A stretch of 64,000 nt of DNA from Methylobacterium currus (GCF_003058325.1 NZ_CP028843.1:3142501-3206500), one strand, 5' to 3'. Shown: positions 43,448-52,738, numbered from the stretch's first letter. Numbers and translations: made by a program. The notes: generated by a model from the letters alone, not told the origin.

Positions 43448-45544
43448 TCACGCCGCCTGCAGCGAGACCATGAAGCACGAGACCTCCTCCGCGAGATGGC
43501 TGGATTCCCGCGACAGGTCCGAGGCGGCGTCGAGGACCTGGCCGGCGGCGGTTCCGGTCGATTCCGAGACCCGCGCCACCCCGGCGATGGTCCGCGTCAC
43601 CTCGTCGGTGCGCTCGGCCGCCTGGCCGATGCCGCGCACGATCTCCTGCGTCGCCGCGCCCTGCTCGTCCACAGCCGCGGCGATCGAGGCGGCGACGGCG
43701 CTGATCTCGCGGATGCGCGCGCCGATCCCGCCGATCGCCGCCACGGTCCGGCCGGTCGCGCCCTGCACCTGCGCGATCTGGCGGCCGATCTCCTCGGTCG
43801 CCTTGGCGGTCTGGTCGGCGAGGGCCTTCACCTCGGCGGCGACGACCGCGAAGCCGCGTCCCGCCTCGCCGGCCCGCGCCGCCTCGATGGTGGCATTGAG
43901 TGCCAGGAGATTGGTCTGGCCGGCGATCGAGGAGATCAGGCTCACCACGTCGCCGATCCGGGCCACGATGGCGCTGAGCGACTCGACGCCGCCGGCCGCC
44001 TGCTCGGCCTCGCCCACGGCGATGCGGACCAGCTCGTTCGATCCGGCGACCTGCCGGCCGATCTCCTGCACCGAGCTGCCGAGCTGCTCCGCCGCCGTCG
44101 CCACGGTGCCGACGCTGGAGGCGGTCTGGCCGGCGGAGGCCGACACGGCGGCGGCCTGGCTCACCGTCTCGGCGGCAGCGTGGGTCATCGCCGTCGCGGT
44201 GCCTTGCAGCGCGGTCGCCGCGGTCGAGACGCTGCGCACGATGCCGCCGACGGCGTTCTGGAAGTCCTGCCCGATCTGCCGCATCGCCGCCCGGCGCTGG
44301 TCTTCGGCGGAGGCCCGGGCCAGAGCCGTCTCCTCCTCCAGGGCGCGGGTGCGGATCAGGTTGTCCTTGAAGACCTGGACCACCGCCGCCATCGCGCCGA
44401 GCTCATCGCGGCGGGTGAGGCCGGGCACGGCGATGTCGGCCCTGCCGGCTGCGAGGTCGCGCATCGCCGCCGCCAGCTCGCGCAGTCCCCGGACGATGCG
44501 GGTCTGCACGATCACGACCGAGCACAGCAGGAGGACGATGGTGACGCCGACGACACACGCATAGACGAGGACCTTCCGGGTGGCGGCGTCGGACCGCGCC
44601 TGGGCCTCGGCGACCACGCTGTCCATCAGCGCCAGGCCCATGGCGGACACGGCAGCCTGCCCCTCCCCCGTCACGGTGTCCCACTCGGCGGTGGTCACCG
44701 GGACCTTGCGCCCGGCGAGGATCGCCGTCACCGCCTCGCGGCGGATCGCCTCCAGGCGGCCGCCGAAATTCACCGCACTGCCCCGGTCATAGGCCTCCCG
44801 CAGGGCGCGGTCGAAGCCTCCGGCCTCGATCGTCCGGCCGACGACCTGCCAGGCCGTCCGGCTCTGGACGTCGGCCGTGATGGCCTGGAGCCGCTCGCCC
44901 TCGGTGGCGGTGCGGTCGGCCACCGCGAGAGTACCGATGATGCCGTTCAGGCGGCCGGTCTCGGTCCGGGCGAGCCACGTCGTCGCCCGCGTGTTGAGCA
45001 GGACCCCGAGGCTGGCATCCTGCGACTGGATCGCCGCATCGACGACCTTGGCCGAGGCCTCGATCTCGGCGAGGAAGCGGTCGCCGACGGCGTAGAGCCG
45101 GGTCAGGAGGGACTTGTCCCGCTCAGGGAGGGCCTTGCCGAGCTCCGCCTCGGCCTGGGCACGGATCTGCTGCCACTCGGCGAAGAGCGCATCGAGGCGC
45201 GCACCGCGTTCCGCCAGAGCCGGGGCGGCGGCCATCCGCAAGCCCGAAGCGGCCGCCGCGACCGACCGGTCCGCCTCGGTCCGGGCCTCGAGGAGCGGCG
45301 CCCGGTAGCGGCGGCCGGCCTCGCCCTCGGCCATGAAGGCCGACCGGATGAAGCCGCGCTCGAGCCGGACCTGGCTCAGGCTCGTGAAGAGGTCGCGGCC
45401 GGCGACGGCATCGATGCTGACCTGACGTGCCGTTTCCCGGCCATCGATGCTTGCGACGACCTGAAGACCTGCGACCGCGATCAAGGATATCCCGAGTATC
45501 ACCACAATCGACAGGATCGTTGCTCGCAGGGACCAGGATGTCAT
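43448..45544 (-). CDS. Transmembrane methyl-accepting chemotaxis protein with HAMP domain
   Basis: About 698 residues. Helix 1 ([20 protein letters not shown]) and helix 2 ([20 protein letters not shown]) flank a helical periplasmic domain of about 300 residues. A HAMP-like region follows ([20 protein letters not shown], then [19 protein letters not shown]), then the signalling domain with tip [20 protein letters not shown]. Signalling should run through CheA/CheW to the flagellar motor. The start at 45544 ([11 protein letters not shown]) fits; an ATG at 45586 would add 14 residues. The signalling core is very similar at DNA level to the receptor at 33435-34721. Confidence 0.9.
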   Translation of the reverse strand: MTSWSLRATILSIVVILGISLIAVAGLQVVASIDGRETARQVSIDAVAGRDLFTSLSQVRLERGFIRSAFMAEGEAGRRYRAPLLEARTEADRSVAAAASGLRMAAAPALAERGARLDALFAEWQQIRAQAEAELGKALPERDKSLLTRLYAVGDRFLAEIEASAKVVDAAIQSQDASLGVLLNTRATTWLARTETGRLNGIIGTLAVADRTATEGERLQAITADVQSRTAWQVVGRTIEAGGFDRALREAYDRGSAVNFGGRLEAIRREAVTAILAGRKVPVTTAEWDTVTGEGQAAVSAMGLALMDSVVAEAQARSDAATRKVLVYACVVGVTIVLLLCSVVIVQTRIVRGLRELAAAMRDLAAGRADIAVPGLTRRDELGAMAAVVQVFKDNLIRTRALEEETALARASAEDQRRAAMRQIGQDFQNAVGGIVRSVSTAATALQGTATAMTHAAAETVSQAAAVSASAGQTASSVGTVATAAEQLGSSVQEIGRQVAGSNELVRIAVGEAEQAAGGVESLSAIVARIGDVVSLISSIAGQTNLLALNATIEAARAGEAGRGFAVVAAEVKALADQTAKATEEIGRQIAQVQGATGRTVAAIGGIGARIREISAVAASIAAAVDEQGAATQEIVRGIGQAAERTDEVTRTIAGVARVSESTGTAAGQVLDAASDLSRESSHLAEEVSCFMVSLQAA

Positions 45545-45839
45545 GGCGTTTGAACTTACCTTGGCGGATGGGCGTGATCGTCGCATGATGAATGGAAATG
45601 GTAAAATATTGATGAGCGGATCCGATGAGCACAAATCGCCCATCGACGCCGAGGCCGCTCCTTGGACCGCAAAAATCTGAGACGTCTCTGGGTCAGTGGG
45701 CGGATCATGGTCGCGGGAACCTGCGGATTACTGGCCGGATTCCCTGGGCGAAGGAGGGCGGCCGGGCCGCCTCAGCACGGAGCGGCCCGGGCGGAAAACC
45801 GCACGACACCACGCCCGAACCGCCTTAAGACTGCACCCC

Positions 45840-47633
45840 GTGTCCACGCTCCTCGACCTGCCCCACCCGCTCCTCGACGTTCGCCGCTCCGCCCTCGGAC
45901 GGCCCTGGCACGAGCGCTGCGCCTCGGCGCAGGCCCAGGGCCTGGCGGTCGCCATCGCGCAGGGGCACGGCCTGCCGGAGGTGCTGGCCCGGGTGCTCGC
46001 CGGCCGCGGCGTCGACCTTCAGGCGGTGCCGGGCTTCCTCGAGCCGCGCCTGCGCGACCTCATGCCCGACCCCGCGGTGCTCGTCGACATGGAGGCGGCG
46101 GCCGACCGCCTCGCCGCGGCGATCCAGGGGCGCGAGAAGGTGGCGATCTTCGGCGATTACGACGTCGACGGGGCGGCGAGCGCCGCCTTGCTCGCCGGGA
46201 CGCTCCGCGACCTCGGCGTGCCCTACCGGCTCCACATCCCCGACCGGATCACCGAGGGCTACGGCCCCAACGTCGCGGCGGTGCGGATGCTGGCCGAGGA
46301 AGGCGCCACCCTCCTCGTCACCGTCGATTGCGGCACCGCCGGGCACGAACCGCTGGCCGAGGCGGCCCGCCTCGGGCTGGACGTGGTGGTGCTCGACCAT
46401 CACGGTGCCCCCGAGCTGCTTCCGCCGGCCCGTGCCGTCGTCAACCCGAATCGCCTCGACGACCTGTCGGGCCTCGGCCATCTCTGCGCCGCCGGCGTGG
46501 TCTTCCTCACCCTCGTGGCGCTCAACCGGCGCCTGCGCCGGGACGGCCTTACCATCCCCGACCTGATGGCCGGGCTCGACCTCGTGGCGCTCGCCACCAT
46601 CGCCGACGTGGTGCCGCTCCACGGTCTCAACCGCGCCTTCGTGCGCCAGGGGCTCGCCGTGATGCGCGGCCGCGGGCGGCGCGGCCTCGCCGCCCTCCTC
46701 GACGCGGCCGGCCTGTCGGAGGCGCCGCAGGCCTGGCATCTCGGCTTCCTGCTCGGGCCGCGGATCAATGCCGGCGGGCGCATCGGCGACTCGACGCTCG
46801 GGGCCCGCCTGCTCCTGTGCGAGGACCCGATCGAGGCCGCGGGCATCGCGGCGCAGCTCGACGCGCTCAACCGCGAGCGCCAGGCGATCGAGGCCGCGGC
46901 CGTCGCCGAGGCGGAGGCGGAGATGGGGATGCGGCTGGAGCGCGACCCCGACCAGCCGGTCCTCGTCGCCGGCAGCCCGGACTGGCATCCGGGCGTGGTC
47001 GGGCTGATCGCGGCACGGCTCAAGGAGCGCTTCGGCCGACCGGCCTTCGCCTTCGCGCTGCGTGAGGACGGCACCGCCACCGGGTCCGGCCGCTCGATCC
47101 CCGGCGCCGATCTCGGCCGGGCGGTGCGGGCCTGCGTCGAGGCGGGCCTCGCGGCCAAGGGCGGCGGCCACGCCATGGCGGCGGGGGTGACGCTCGCCGC
47201 CCTCGACCTCGACCGATTCCGCGAGGCTCTCTCGGGCGACCTCGCCGCTTCCGTGGCGGAGGCCCGCCTCGGCGAGGCTTTGCTCGTCGACGGCCTCGTC
47301 TCCGCCGGCGGCGTGCAGCCGGACCTGGCGGATGCGGTCGAGCGGGCCGGCCCGTTCGGCCAGGGCGCACCGGAGCCGGTCTTCGCTCTCGCCCGCCACC
47401 GGGTCGCGGATGCGCGCGTCGTCGGCACCGGCCACGTCAAGGCGCAGCTGCGCGGCCGGGACGGCGTCGCGGTCGGCGCCATCGCGTTCCGGGCGGCGGA
47501 ATCGCCGGTCGGGCGCCTGCTCCTGTCCCGGATCGGCCGCGACATCCACGCCGCCGGCACGCTCTCCCGCGACCGCTGGCGCGGCAGCGACCGGGTCGAG
47601 CTGCGCCTGTGCGACGTGGCCGAGGCCGACTGA
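45840..47633 (+). CDS. recJ: Single-stranded-DNA-specific exonuclease RecJ
   Basis: A 597-residue RecJ. DHH-family motifs are in order: FGDYDVDGAASA (about residue 105), TVDCGT, LDHHGA, and LATIADVVPLHGLNR. The DHHA1 part has GPRINAGGRIGDS and GSGRSIPGADL, then KGGGHAMAAG. It degrades ssDNA 5' to 3' in recombination and mismatch repair, a possible partner of MutL encoded 22 kb away. The GTG at 45840 begins VSTLLDLPHPLLDV; the frame extends upstream but lacks homology-like sequence. Confidence 0.95.
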   Translation: MSTLLDLPHPLLDVRRSALGRPWHERCASAQAQGLAVAIAQGHGLPEVLARVLAGRGVDLQAVPGFLEPRLRDLMPDPAVLVDMEAAADRLAAAIQGREKVAIFGDYDVDGAASAALLAGTLRDLGVPYRLHIPDRITEGYGPNVAAVRMLAEEGATLLVTVDCGTAGHEPLAEAARLGLDVVVLDHHGAPELLPPARAVVNPNRLDDLSGLGHLCAAGVVFLTLVALNRRLRRDGLTIPDLMAGLDLVALATIADVVPLHGLNRAFVRQGLAVMRGRGRRGLAALLDAAGLSEAPQAWHLGFLLGPRINAGGRIGDSTLGARLLLCEDPIEAAGIAAQLDALNRERQAIEAAAVAEAEAEMGMRLERDPDQPVLVAGSPDWHPGVVGLIAARLKERFGRPAFAFALREDGTATGSGRSIPGADLGRAVRACVEAGLAAKGGGHAMAAGVTLAALDLDRFREALSGDLAASVAEARLGEALLVDGLVSAGGVQPDLADAVERAGPFGQGAPEPVFALARHRVADARVVGTGHVKAQLRGRDGVAVGAIAFRAAESPVGRLLLSRIGRDIHAAGTLSRDRWRGSDRVELRLCDVAEAD

Positions 47634-47716
47634 GCGGCGGCGTCCGGCTCCCCTCGGCGGAGCTGCTGAGCCGACCATGGATCCGGCTTGGTATCCGGCT
47701 TGACACCCCCCGGCAG

Positions 47717-47857
47717 CCCCACCATAAGGGCCCCGTCGCCGACACGGCGGCTCCTGCCGGCAACGGCAGCGTGGGGGAATGTCCCGAGCGGCAAAGGGGG
47801 CGGACTGTAAATCCGCTGGCTATGCCTTCGTAGGTTCGAGTCCTACTTCCCCCACCA
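47717..47857 (+). repeat. Duplicated tRNA-Tyr unit, copy 1
   Basis: A unit of about 140 bp made of a 56-bp upstream block (CCCCACCATAAGG..., ending in GCCGGCAACGGCAGCGT) and the tRNA-Tyr gene. It recurs at 47953-48092. The upstream blocks differ at a few bases and by one indel, while the tRNAs are identical. The shared block may contain the promoter. Confidence 0.8.
47773..47857 (+). tRNA. tRNA-Tyr(GTA), copy 1
   Basis: An 85-base class II tRNA with a long variable arm and encoded CCA. Acceptor GGGGGAA pairs with TTCCCCC. The anticodon stem GCGGA/TCCGC carries the loop CTGTAAA, so the anticodon is GTA. The T-arm is GTAGG-TTCGAGT-CCTAC. Confidence 0.96.
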
Positions 47858-48007
47858 TCTCTTCTTTCAGTTTGCGTCCGCCATCTTGGATGTTCCAGGA
47901 CATCGATGGTGTCGGATCGTGGGGTTTCCGTCACCTTGACAGGTGCAGGCCGCCCCAGCATAAGGACCCGCCGCCGACGCGGCGGCCCCTGCCGGCAACG
48001 GCAGCGT

Positions 48008-48092
48008 GGGGGAATGTCCCGAGCGGCAAAGGGGGCGGACTGTAAATCCGCTGGCTATGCCTTCGTAGGTTCGAGTCCTACTTCCCCCACCA
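48008..48092 (+). tRNA. tRNA-Tyr(GTA), copy 2
   Basis: Identical in all 85 bases to copy 1, 235 bp downstream. It has its own copy of the upstream block (47953-48007). Confidence 0.96.
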
Positions 48093-48163
48093 TCCTCCCT
48101 CTTCTTCTCGAACGATCGTCCGGGCGGCCTGAGCCGCGATGATGCGGACCGGATGAGGGTGGA

Positions 48164-48850
48164 TCAGTGATCCACCACCTCGCCGAGCGCCGCCAGCAGC
48201 GACGACCGGGCGCGGCTCACCCGGCTCTTCACCGTGCCGACCTGGCAGCCGAGCCGCAACGCCGCCTCCTCGTAGGTGTAGCCCTCGGCGCCGATCAGCA
48301 GCAGGGCTTGGCGCTGGGCCTCGGGGAGGGCTTCCATCCGCTCCCGCACCACCCGCAGGGTGCTGGCATGGTCCTGGTCGGCCGGCGCGGCCAGTTGACC
48401 GGCCAGAATCCCGTCGCCATCCTCGACCTCCCGGCGCCCCTTGCGCAGATCCGTGTAGAACTGGTTGCGCATGATCGTGAACAGCCAGGCGGTGAAGTTC
48501 GTGCCAGGCTGGAACCGATGCTGGTTCGCCCAGGCCCGGGCGCAGGTTTCCTGAACCAGGTCGTCGGCCCGCACCACGTCGTGCGACAGCGAGAGTCCGA
48601 AGGTGCGCAGGGCCGGCAACGCCGTCATCAAAGCGTTACGGAAGTCGAAGCTGATGGCATCCCCGCGCGCCGCCAGGGCGGCCTCGACCCGGGCCAGCAC
48701 CTCGGCGAGGCGGGGCGGCAGCTCGGTCTGTTCGACCGGGCTGAAGTATTGTTGCAGAGGTTTTCTGAGGAAGTCTTGGATGACGAGAGAGGGTCGTGTG
48801 TCGGAGGACGGTGGCGGCGCGGGAGGGAGCGCGGTCGGTTCGATCTTCAT
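48164..48850 (-). CDS. EcfG-type (ECF15) sigma factor with N-terminal NepR-like segment
   Basis: A 228-residue sigma factor. Sigma-2 (DDLVQETCARAWANQHRF, PGTNFTAWLFTIMRNQFY) and sigma-4 (LPEAQRQALLLIGAEGYTYE, then LGCQVGTVKSRVSRARSSL) fit the alphaproteobacterial general stress factor EcfG. Residues 24-57 (IQDFLRKPLQQYFSPVEQTE, then LPPRLAEVLARVEA) align without gaps to the two-helix core of NepR, the anti-sigma factor that holds EcfG inactive until phosphorylated PhyR captures it. The match keeps the L...V...(V/L)P.R...LL.(K/R)(L/V) spacing. No phyR or nepR gene is adjacent. The start at 48850 is the only sensible ATG. Two small genes nearby carry EcfG-type promoters. Confidence 0.85.
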   Translation of the reverse strand: MKIEPTALPPAPPPSSDTRPSLVIQDFLRKPLQQYFSPVEQTELPPRLAEVLARVEAALAARGDAISFDFRNALMTALPALRTFGLSLSHDVVRADDLVQETCARAWANQHRFQPGTNFTAWLFTIMRNQFYTDLRKGRREVEDGDGILAGQLAAPADQDHASTLRVVRERMEALPEAQRQALLLIGAEGYTYEEAALRLGCQVGTVKSRVSRARSSLLAALGEVVDH

Positions 48851-48929
48851 TGTCGCGAGAAGGCCCCTGATCCCGTTGAAGGCCCTCTTTTTAACGGTTC
48901 GAATTTCGATGGCAATAGAAGCTTGACCG

Positions 48930-49340
48930 ATGCTCGATGAAGCGGGCGCCCTCGCGGCCCTCATGGCCCTGGCGCAGGAAACGCGGTTGCGCATCGTGCG
49001 GACCCTGCTGCACGCCCTCCCCGAGGGGATCCCGGCCGGTCGGCTCGCCGCCGCGGTCGGCTGCGCGCCCTCGACCCTCACCTTCCACCTCCGGCAGCTG
49101 CAGGAGGCGGGGCTCGTCGAGTCGCGCCGCCAGGGCGCGTTGGTGATCTATTCCGCGCGCCCCGCGGGCGTCACCGGCCTGACCGACTACCTCACGCAAT
49201 CCTGCTGCGGCGGACGGCCGGAGGCCTGCCTGCCGGTACCGGCGCCCCGCTGCGGCGACGCGGCGTCCCCGCAGCCCCAAGCGGCAGCGTACGATGCCAC
49301 GCATGCCCTCGACGCCCCGGCCGGGACAGGCCGGCCGTGA
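48930..49340 (+). CDS. ArsR-family transcriptional regulator with C-terminal Cys cluster
   Basis: A 136-residue regulator. The winged helix spans residues about 8-80 (LAQETRLRIVRTLLHALPEG, CAPSTLTFHLRQLQEAGLVE). The usual alpha-3 CxC arsenite site is not there. A C-terminal CCGGRPEAC (about residues 90-98) could bind As(III) or another thiophilic metal, as in some ArsR variants. It is divergent from the sigma factor gene with 79 bp between the starts. No ars operon is beside it. The tail after the Cys cluster is low complexity. Confidence 0.85.
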   Translation: MLDEAGALAALMALAQETRLRIVRTLLHALPEGIPAGRLAAAVGCAPSTLTFHLRQLQEAGLVESRRQGALVIYSARPAGVTGLTDYLTQSCCGGRPEACLPVPAPRCGDAASPQPQAAAYDATHALDAPAGTGRP

Positions 49341-49393
49341 CGCGAGGCCCGTGAGGCGCCTGCTCCCGGGTCTCGCGTCGCGCGCCTGTCCCG

Positions 49394-49651
49394 TCAGTCG
49401 CGGTAATAGGACCGCCGCTCCTCGCGGTAGCGCATGGTGCGGTAGGGCCGGTCGTCGTCCCAGCGATCCATCCGGCGCTCCATCTTGCGGCGCCAGCCAT
49501 GCGCCGGCGCCCAGGCCGGCGGGCCGCCGCGGAACTCGCCGTAGCCGCCGCGGGCCCAGGGCGGGTCGGCCCGCGCCGCACTGGTGGCGCCGAACAACCC
49601 GGTCGCCGCGACCATGGCAGTGAAAGCGAGGGGAAGGACGGTCCTGCGCAT
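49394..49651 (-). CDS. Small secreted basic protein under an EcfG-type promoter
   Basis: An 85-residue protein. A leader (MRRTVLPLAFTAMVAATGLF, then GATSAARADP) predicts cleavage after ARA. The mature part is rich in Arg, Tyr, Trp and Asp (GWRRKMERRMDRWDDDRPYR), resembling small periplasmic proteins of Methylobacterium that have no known role. The start codon lies about 35 bases downstream of a GGAAC-N17-CGTT promoter on the minus strand. The divergent neighbour has the same type of promoter. Confidence 0.75.
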   Translation of the reverse strand: MRRTVLPLAFTAMVAATGLFGATSAARADPPWARGGYGEFRGGPPAWAPAHGWRRKMERRMDRWDDDRPYRTMRYREERRSYYRD

Positions 49652-49685
49652 CGGCACATCTCCATTCGGCTCGATCGGGACCAGC

Positions 49686-49711
49686 AACGGCCCTGTCCCG
49701 AAAACCGTTCC
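49686..49711 (-). promoter_or_regulatory. EcfG (general stress response) promoter, minus strand
   Basis: On the minus strand: GGAAC (49711-49707), 17-base spacer, CGTT (49689-49686). This is the full consensus recognised by alphaproteobacterial EcfG sigma factors (GGAAC-N16/17-CGTT). The small secreted protein starts 35 bases downstream. Confidence 0.75.
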
Positions 49712-49780
49712 GTCCTCGCCGCTTCGACGAATGAGGAAATTCTTCTTCGTCTGGTCACCGAAGCAGTGTCGAAACGGCGT

Positions 49781-49806
49781 GGAACCACTTCGCGGGAGGT
49801 GCCGTT
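49781..49806 (+). promoter_or_regulatory. EcfG (general stress response) promoter, plus strand
   Basis: GGAAC (49781-49785), 17-base spacer, CGTT (49803-49806). A ribosome-binding site AGGAGA follows at 49824-49829 and the ATG at 49835. This is back-to-back with the minus-strand promoter 70 bp away. Confidence 0.78.
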
Positions 49807-49834
49807 TCTCCGCACTCTCACACAGGAGACAGCG

Positions 49835-50095
49835 ATGAAGCGGATCACGATCGCCCTGCTGGCCACCGCCACCCTCGTCGGCGGCGCGATGGCGGCGGAG
49901 CAGCCCGGCGCCTCGGCGCGCTCACCGGGGCACGAGATGCAGGATCGCGGCAGCGTCAAGGGCAGCCCCGGCGCCTCCGGCTACGCTCCCGGCCACGAGA
50001 TGAAGTCCGACACGATGAAGTCCGACACGACCGGGACCACCTCGCGGATGAACGACACGAAGTCCGGCACCGCCGGCTCCACGACCCGGCGCTGA
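49835..50095 (+). CDS. Small secreted protein with PGHEM repeats, under an EcfG-type promoter
   Basis: An 86-residue protein. A leader (MKRITIALLATATLVGGAMA) ends at A20. The mature part is hydrophilic and disordered, with two copies of SPGHEM/APGHEM and later KSDTMKSDTT. The start is fixed by AGGAGA six bases upstream, and a GGAAC-N17-CGTT promoter lies 28 bases before the ATG. Function is unknown; stress induction is inferred from the promoter. Confidence 0.8.
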   Translation: MKRITIALLATATLVGGAMAAEQPGASARSPGHEMQDRGSVKGSPGASGYAPGHEMKSDTMKSDTTGTTSRMNDTKSGTAGSTTRR

Positions 50096-50271
50096 CGCGC
50101 CCGGCACCTCCGCAGACAGCCACGGCGCCGCCTCGCGCGGCGGCGTCGTCCCTTCCGCGTTCCGGCCCCCGTTCCGCTCCGTCATGGGCCGGCCGCGCCT
50201 CTTCTCATCAGTGTCATGTGCCGCTGCTGTAAGGCAGCCGCGTGAGGCGAGCACGAGGGACGGGGTCGGCC

Positions 50272-51192
50272 ATGAGCGAGTTCGAGGCGCCGCAGCAGGC
50301 GGCCACGATCGAGGCGTTGCGGCGTGAGATCGCGGAGGCCTATGACGAGGAGCTGGAGCTCGAGATCGAGGAGGAGCGCCTCGCCGGGCTGATGCCGCGG
50401 CGGGAGGGCGCCGCCCCGGAGCTCGACCGCCGGCTTTATTTCCGCGAGCTTCTGCGCCTGCAACACGAGCTGGTGCGGCTCCAGGACTGGGTCCAGACCA
50501 ACAAGCTGAAGGTCGTGGTCCTGTTCGAGGGACGCGACTCCGCCGGCAAGGGCGGCGTCATCAAGCGCATCACCCAGCGCCTCAACCCGCGGGTCTGCCG
50601 CGTCGCCGCCCTGCCCGCCCCGAGCGAGCGCGAGCGGGGCCAGTGGTACTTCCAGCGCTACGTCAGCCACCTGCCGACCGGCGGCGAAATGGTGCTGTTC
50701 GACCGCTCCTGGTACAACCGCGCCGGCGTCGAGCGCGTCATGGGCTTCTGCTCGGAGGCCGACGTGGAGGAGTTCTTCCGCTCGGTGCCCGAGTTCGAGC
50801 GCATGCTGATCCGGTCGGGCATCGTCCTGGTGAAATACTGGTTCTCGATCACCGATGCCGAGCAGGCCTCCCGCTTCGAGATGCGCATCCGCGATCCGCT
50901 CAAGCAGTGGAAGCTCAGCCCGATGGACGTCGAGTCGCGGCGGCGCTGGGAGAGCTACACCCGGGCGAAAGAAGACATGCTGGCCCACACCCACATCCCG
51001 GAGGCCCCCTGGTGGGTGGTCGACGCGGTCGACAAGCGGCGCGCCCGCCTCAACTGCATCAGCCACCTGCTGGAGCAGGTGCCCTACGGCACCGTCGAGC
51101 GTCCCCCCGTCCGCCTGCCGGAGCGGGTGCGCAACCCCGACTATGTCCGCGGGCCGGTTCCGGCCGAGATGTACGTGCCGGCGCGGTACTGA
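50272..51192 (+). CDS. ppk2: Polyphosphate kinase 2
   Basis: A 306-residue PPK2. Walker A is EGRDSAGKGG (about residues 85-94) and the Walker B/lid region is FDRSWYNRAGVERVMGF (from Asp144). The conserved KYWFSITDAEQASRF and SPMDVESRRRWESYTRAKED follow. It transfers phosphate between polyphosphate and nucleoside diphosphates; class I enzymes prefer making ATP/GTP from polyphosphate. It sits beside stress-regulated genes, which fits its usual role in energy reserve and stress survival. The porin gene follows after 19 bp. Confidence 0.95.
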   Translation: MSEFEAPQQAATIEALRREIAEAYDEELELEIEEERLAGLMPRREGAAPELDRRLYFRELLRLQHELVRLQDWVQTNKLKVVVLFEGRDSAGKGGVIKRITQRLNPRVCRVAALPAPSERERGQWYFQRYVSHLPTGGEMVLFDRSWYNRAGVERVMGFCSEADVEEFFRSVPEFERMLIRSGIVLVKYWFSITDAEQASRFEMRIRDPLKQWKLSPMDVESRRRWESYTRAKEDMLAHTHIPEAPWWVVDAVDKRRARLNCISHLLEQVPYGTVERPPVRLPERVRNPDYVRGPVPAEMYVPARY

Positions 51193-51211
51193 GCACGGAC
51201 GGGGCGGGGTC

Positions 51212-52681
51212 TTGAGCGGGCTTCTGCGCGCGACGTTCGCCGTCCTTGCCCTCGCCTCGGGGGAAGTCGCCGCGCAGCCCGCCCCGCGCCTGACGGTCGT
51301 CCCGCCAGCCTGGCCCCTCACCGGCGCCGGCGGCGACCCGCAGACCGCCATCGCCCAGGCGCGCACCTCGGACCAGGTCTCGGTGACGATCGGCGGCTCG
51401 ATCCAGTCGTCGCTCGGCCCCTATGGCGACCCGCTCGGATTCCGCGCCGCCCTCTCGGAGCGCGGCATCACCTATACGATCACCTATATTGGCGAGGGGC
51501 TGGCCAACCTACGCGGCGGCCTCAAGCGCGGCGCCACCTATGGCGGGCGCCTCGATACCTCCCTCGACGTCGATCTCGGCCGGCTCGCCGGCTGGACCGG
51601 AGCGAAGTTCCACACCGACTTCTTCCAGATCCACGGCCACGGGCTATCGCGCTCCTATGTCAACAACCTGACGACGGTGAGCGGCATCGAGGCCCTGCCG
51701 GCGACGCGGCTGTTCGAGCTGTGGCTGGAGCAGAGCCTCCTCGACAACACGCTCTCGATCAAGGTGGGCCAAGTCTCGGCCGATACCGAGTTCGCCATCG
51801 CCCAATCCGCGGTCGTGTTCTTCAATGCCGGCTTCGGCTGGCCCAATATCGGCGCGGTGGTGCTGCCGAGCGGCGGGCCGATCTATCCGCTGGCCACCCC
51901 GGCCGTGCGGGTGAAATACGTTCCCGACGCGCGCCTGTCGGTCCAGGCCGCGCTCTTCAACGGCGACCCCGCGGGTATGCACCGAGGCGACGACACCGAC
52001 CCGCAGCGGATCAACCGCACCGGCACCAGCTTCCGGGTCAACGACCCGCCCCTGCTGATCGGCGAGGTCGCGTATGCCTACACGCTCGGCCTGTGGGGGG
52101 AGAACCTGCACGGCACCGCGACGCTGGGCGGCTGGCAGCATGCCGGCGGCTTCGACAGCCCACGGCTCGACGGCGTCGCCGGCCGGCTGCTGGCCGATCC
52201 GGAGGCGAGCGGCATCGCCCGGCGCTTCCGCGGCGACCGCGGGGTCTACGGCATCATCGACCAGACGCTCTACCGCGAGCCCGACACCGAGGACGAGGGC
52301 GCCAGCGCCTTCCTGCGGCTGTCGAAGGTGCCGGGCGACCGCAACCTGATCGACGTCTACCTCGACGGCGGCATCGCCTACAAAGGCCTGCTGCCCGGCC
52401 GGCCCAACGACACCGCGGCGCTCGGGGTGATCTACTCGCGCATCAGCCCGGCCGCCCGCGCCTTCGACCGCGACAGCATCCGGTTCGGCCAGAGTACCGG
52501 CCCATTGCGCAGCAGCGAGGTGGTGATCGAGGCGACGTACCAGGCGGAAGTGGTGCCCGGCTTCACGGTGCAGCCGGACTTCCAATACGTGATGCGCCCG
52601 GGTGGCGGCCTCGCCGGCGACGACGGCCGCCGGCTGAAGAACGCCACCGTGATGGGGCTGCGCGCGACGATCAACTACTAG
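51212..52681 (+). CDS. OprB-family carbohydrate-selective porin
   Basis: About 489 residues. A leader (LLRATFAVLALASGEVAAQP) is followed by the OprB barrel: GITYTITYIGEGLANLRGGL near the N terminus and LFELWLEQSLLDNTLSIKVG, then AFDRDSIRFGQ and AEVVPGFTVQPDFQYVMRPG near the end. These outer-membrane porins admit sugars or other small polar solutes. The start is uncertain: TTG at 51212 gives a good signal peptide after a G-rich site. It is probably co-transcribed with ppk2. Confidence 0.85.
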   Translation: MSGLLRATFAVLALASGEVAAQPAPRLTVVPPAWPLTGAGGDPQTAIAQARTSDQVSVTIGGSIQSSLGPYGDPLGFRAALSERGITYTITYIGEGLANLRGGLKRGATYGGRLDTSLDVDLGRLAGWTGAKFHTDFFQIHGHGLSRSYVNNLTTVSGIEALPATRLFELWLEQSLLDNTLSIKVGQVSADTEFAIAQSAVVFFNAGFGWPNIGAVVLPSGGPIYPLATPAVRVKYVPDARLSVQAALFNGDPAGMHRGDDTDPQRINRTGTSFRVNDPPLLIGEVAYAYTLGLWGENLHGTATLGGWQHAGGFDSPRLDGVAGRLLADPEASGIARRFRGDRGVYGIIDQTLYREPDTEDEGASAFLRLSKVPGDRNLIDVYLDGGIAYKGLLPGRPNDTAALGVIYSRISPAARAFDRDSIRFGQSTGPLRSSEVVIEATYQAEVVPGFTVQPDFQYVMRPGGGLAGDDGRRLKNATVMGLRATINY

Positions 52682-52738
52682 GACGCGACCGCCCTTCCGT
52701 GTGAGGCGCGGCTATGCGCGCCGACCGGATCGTCATGT

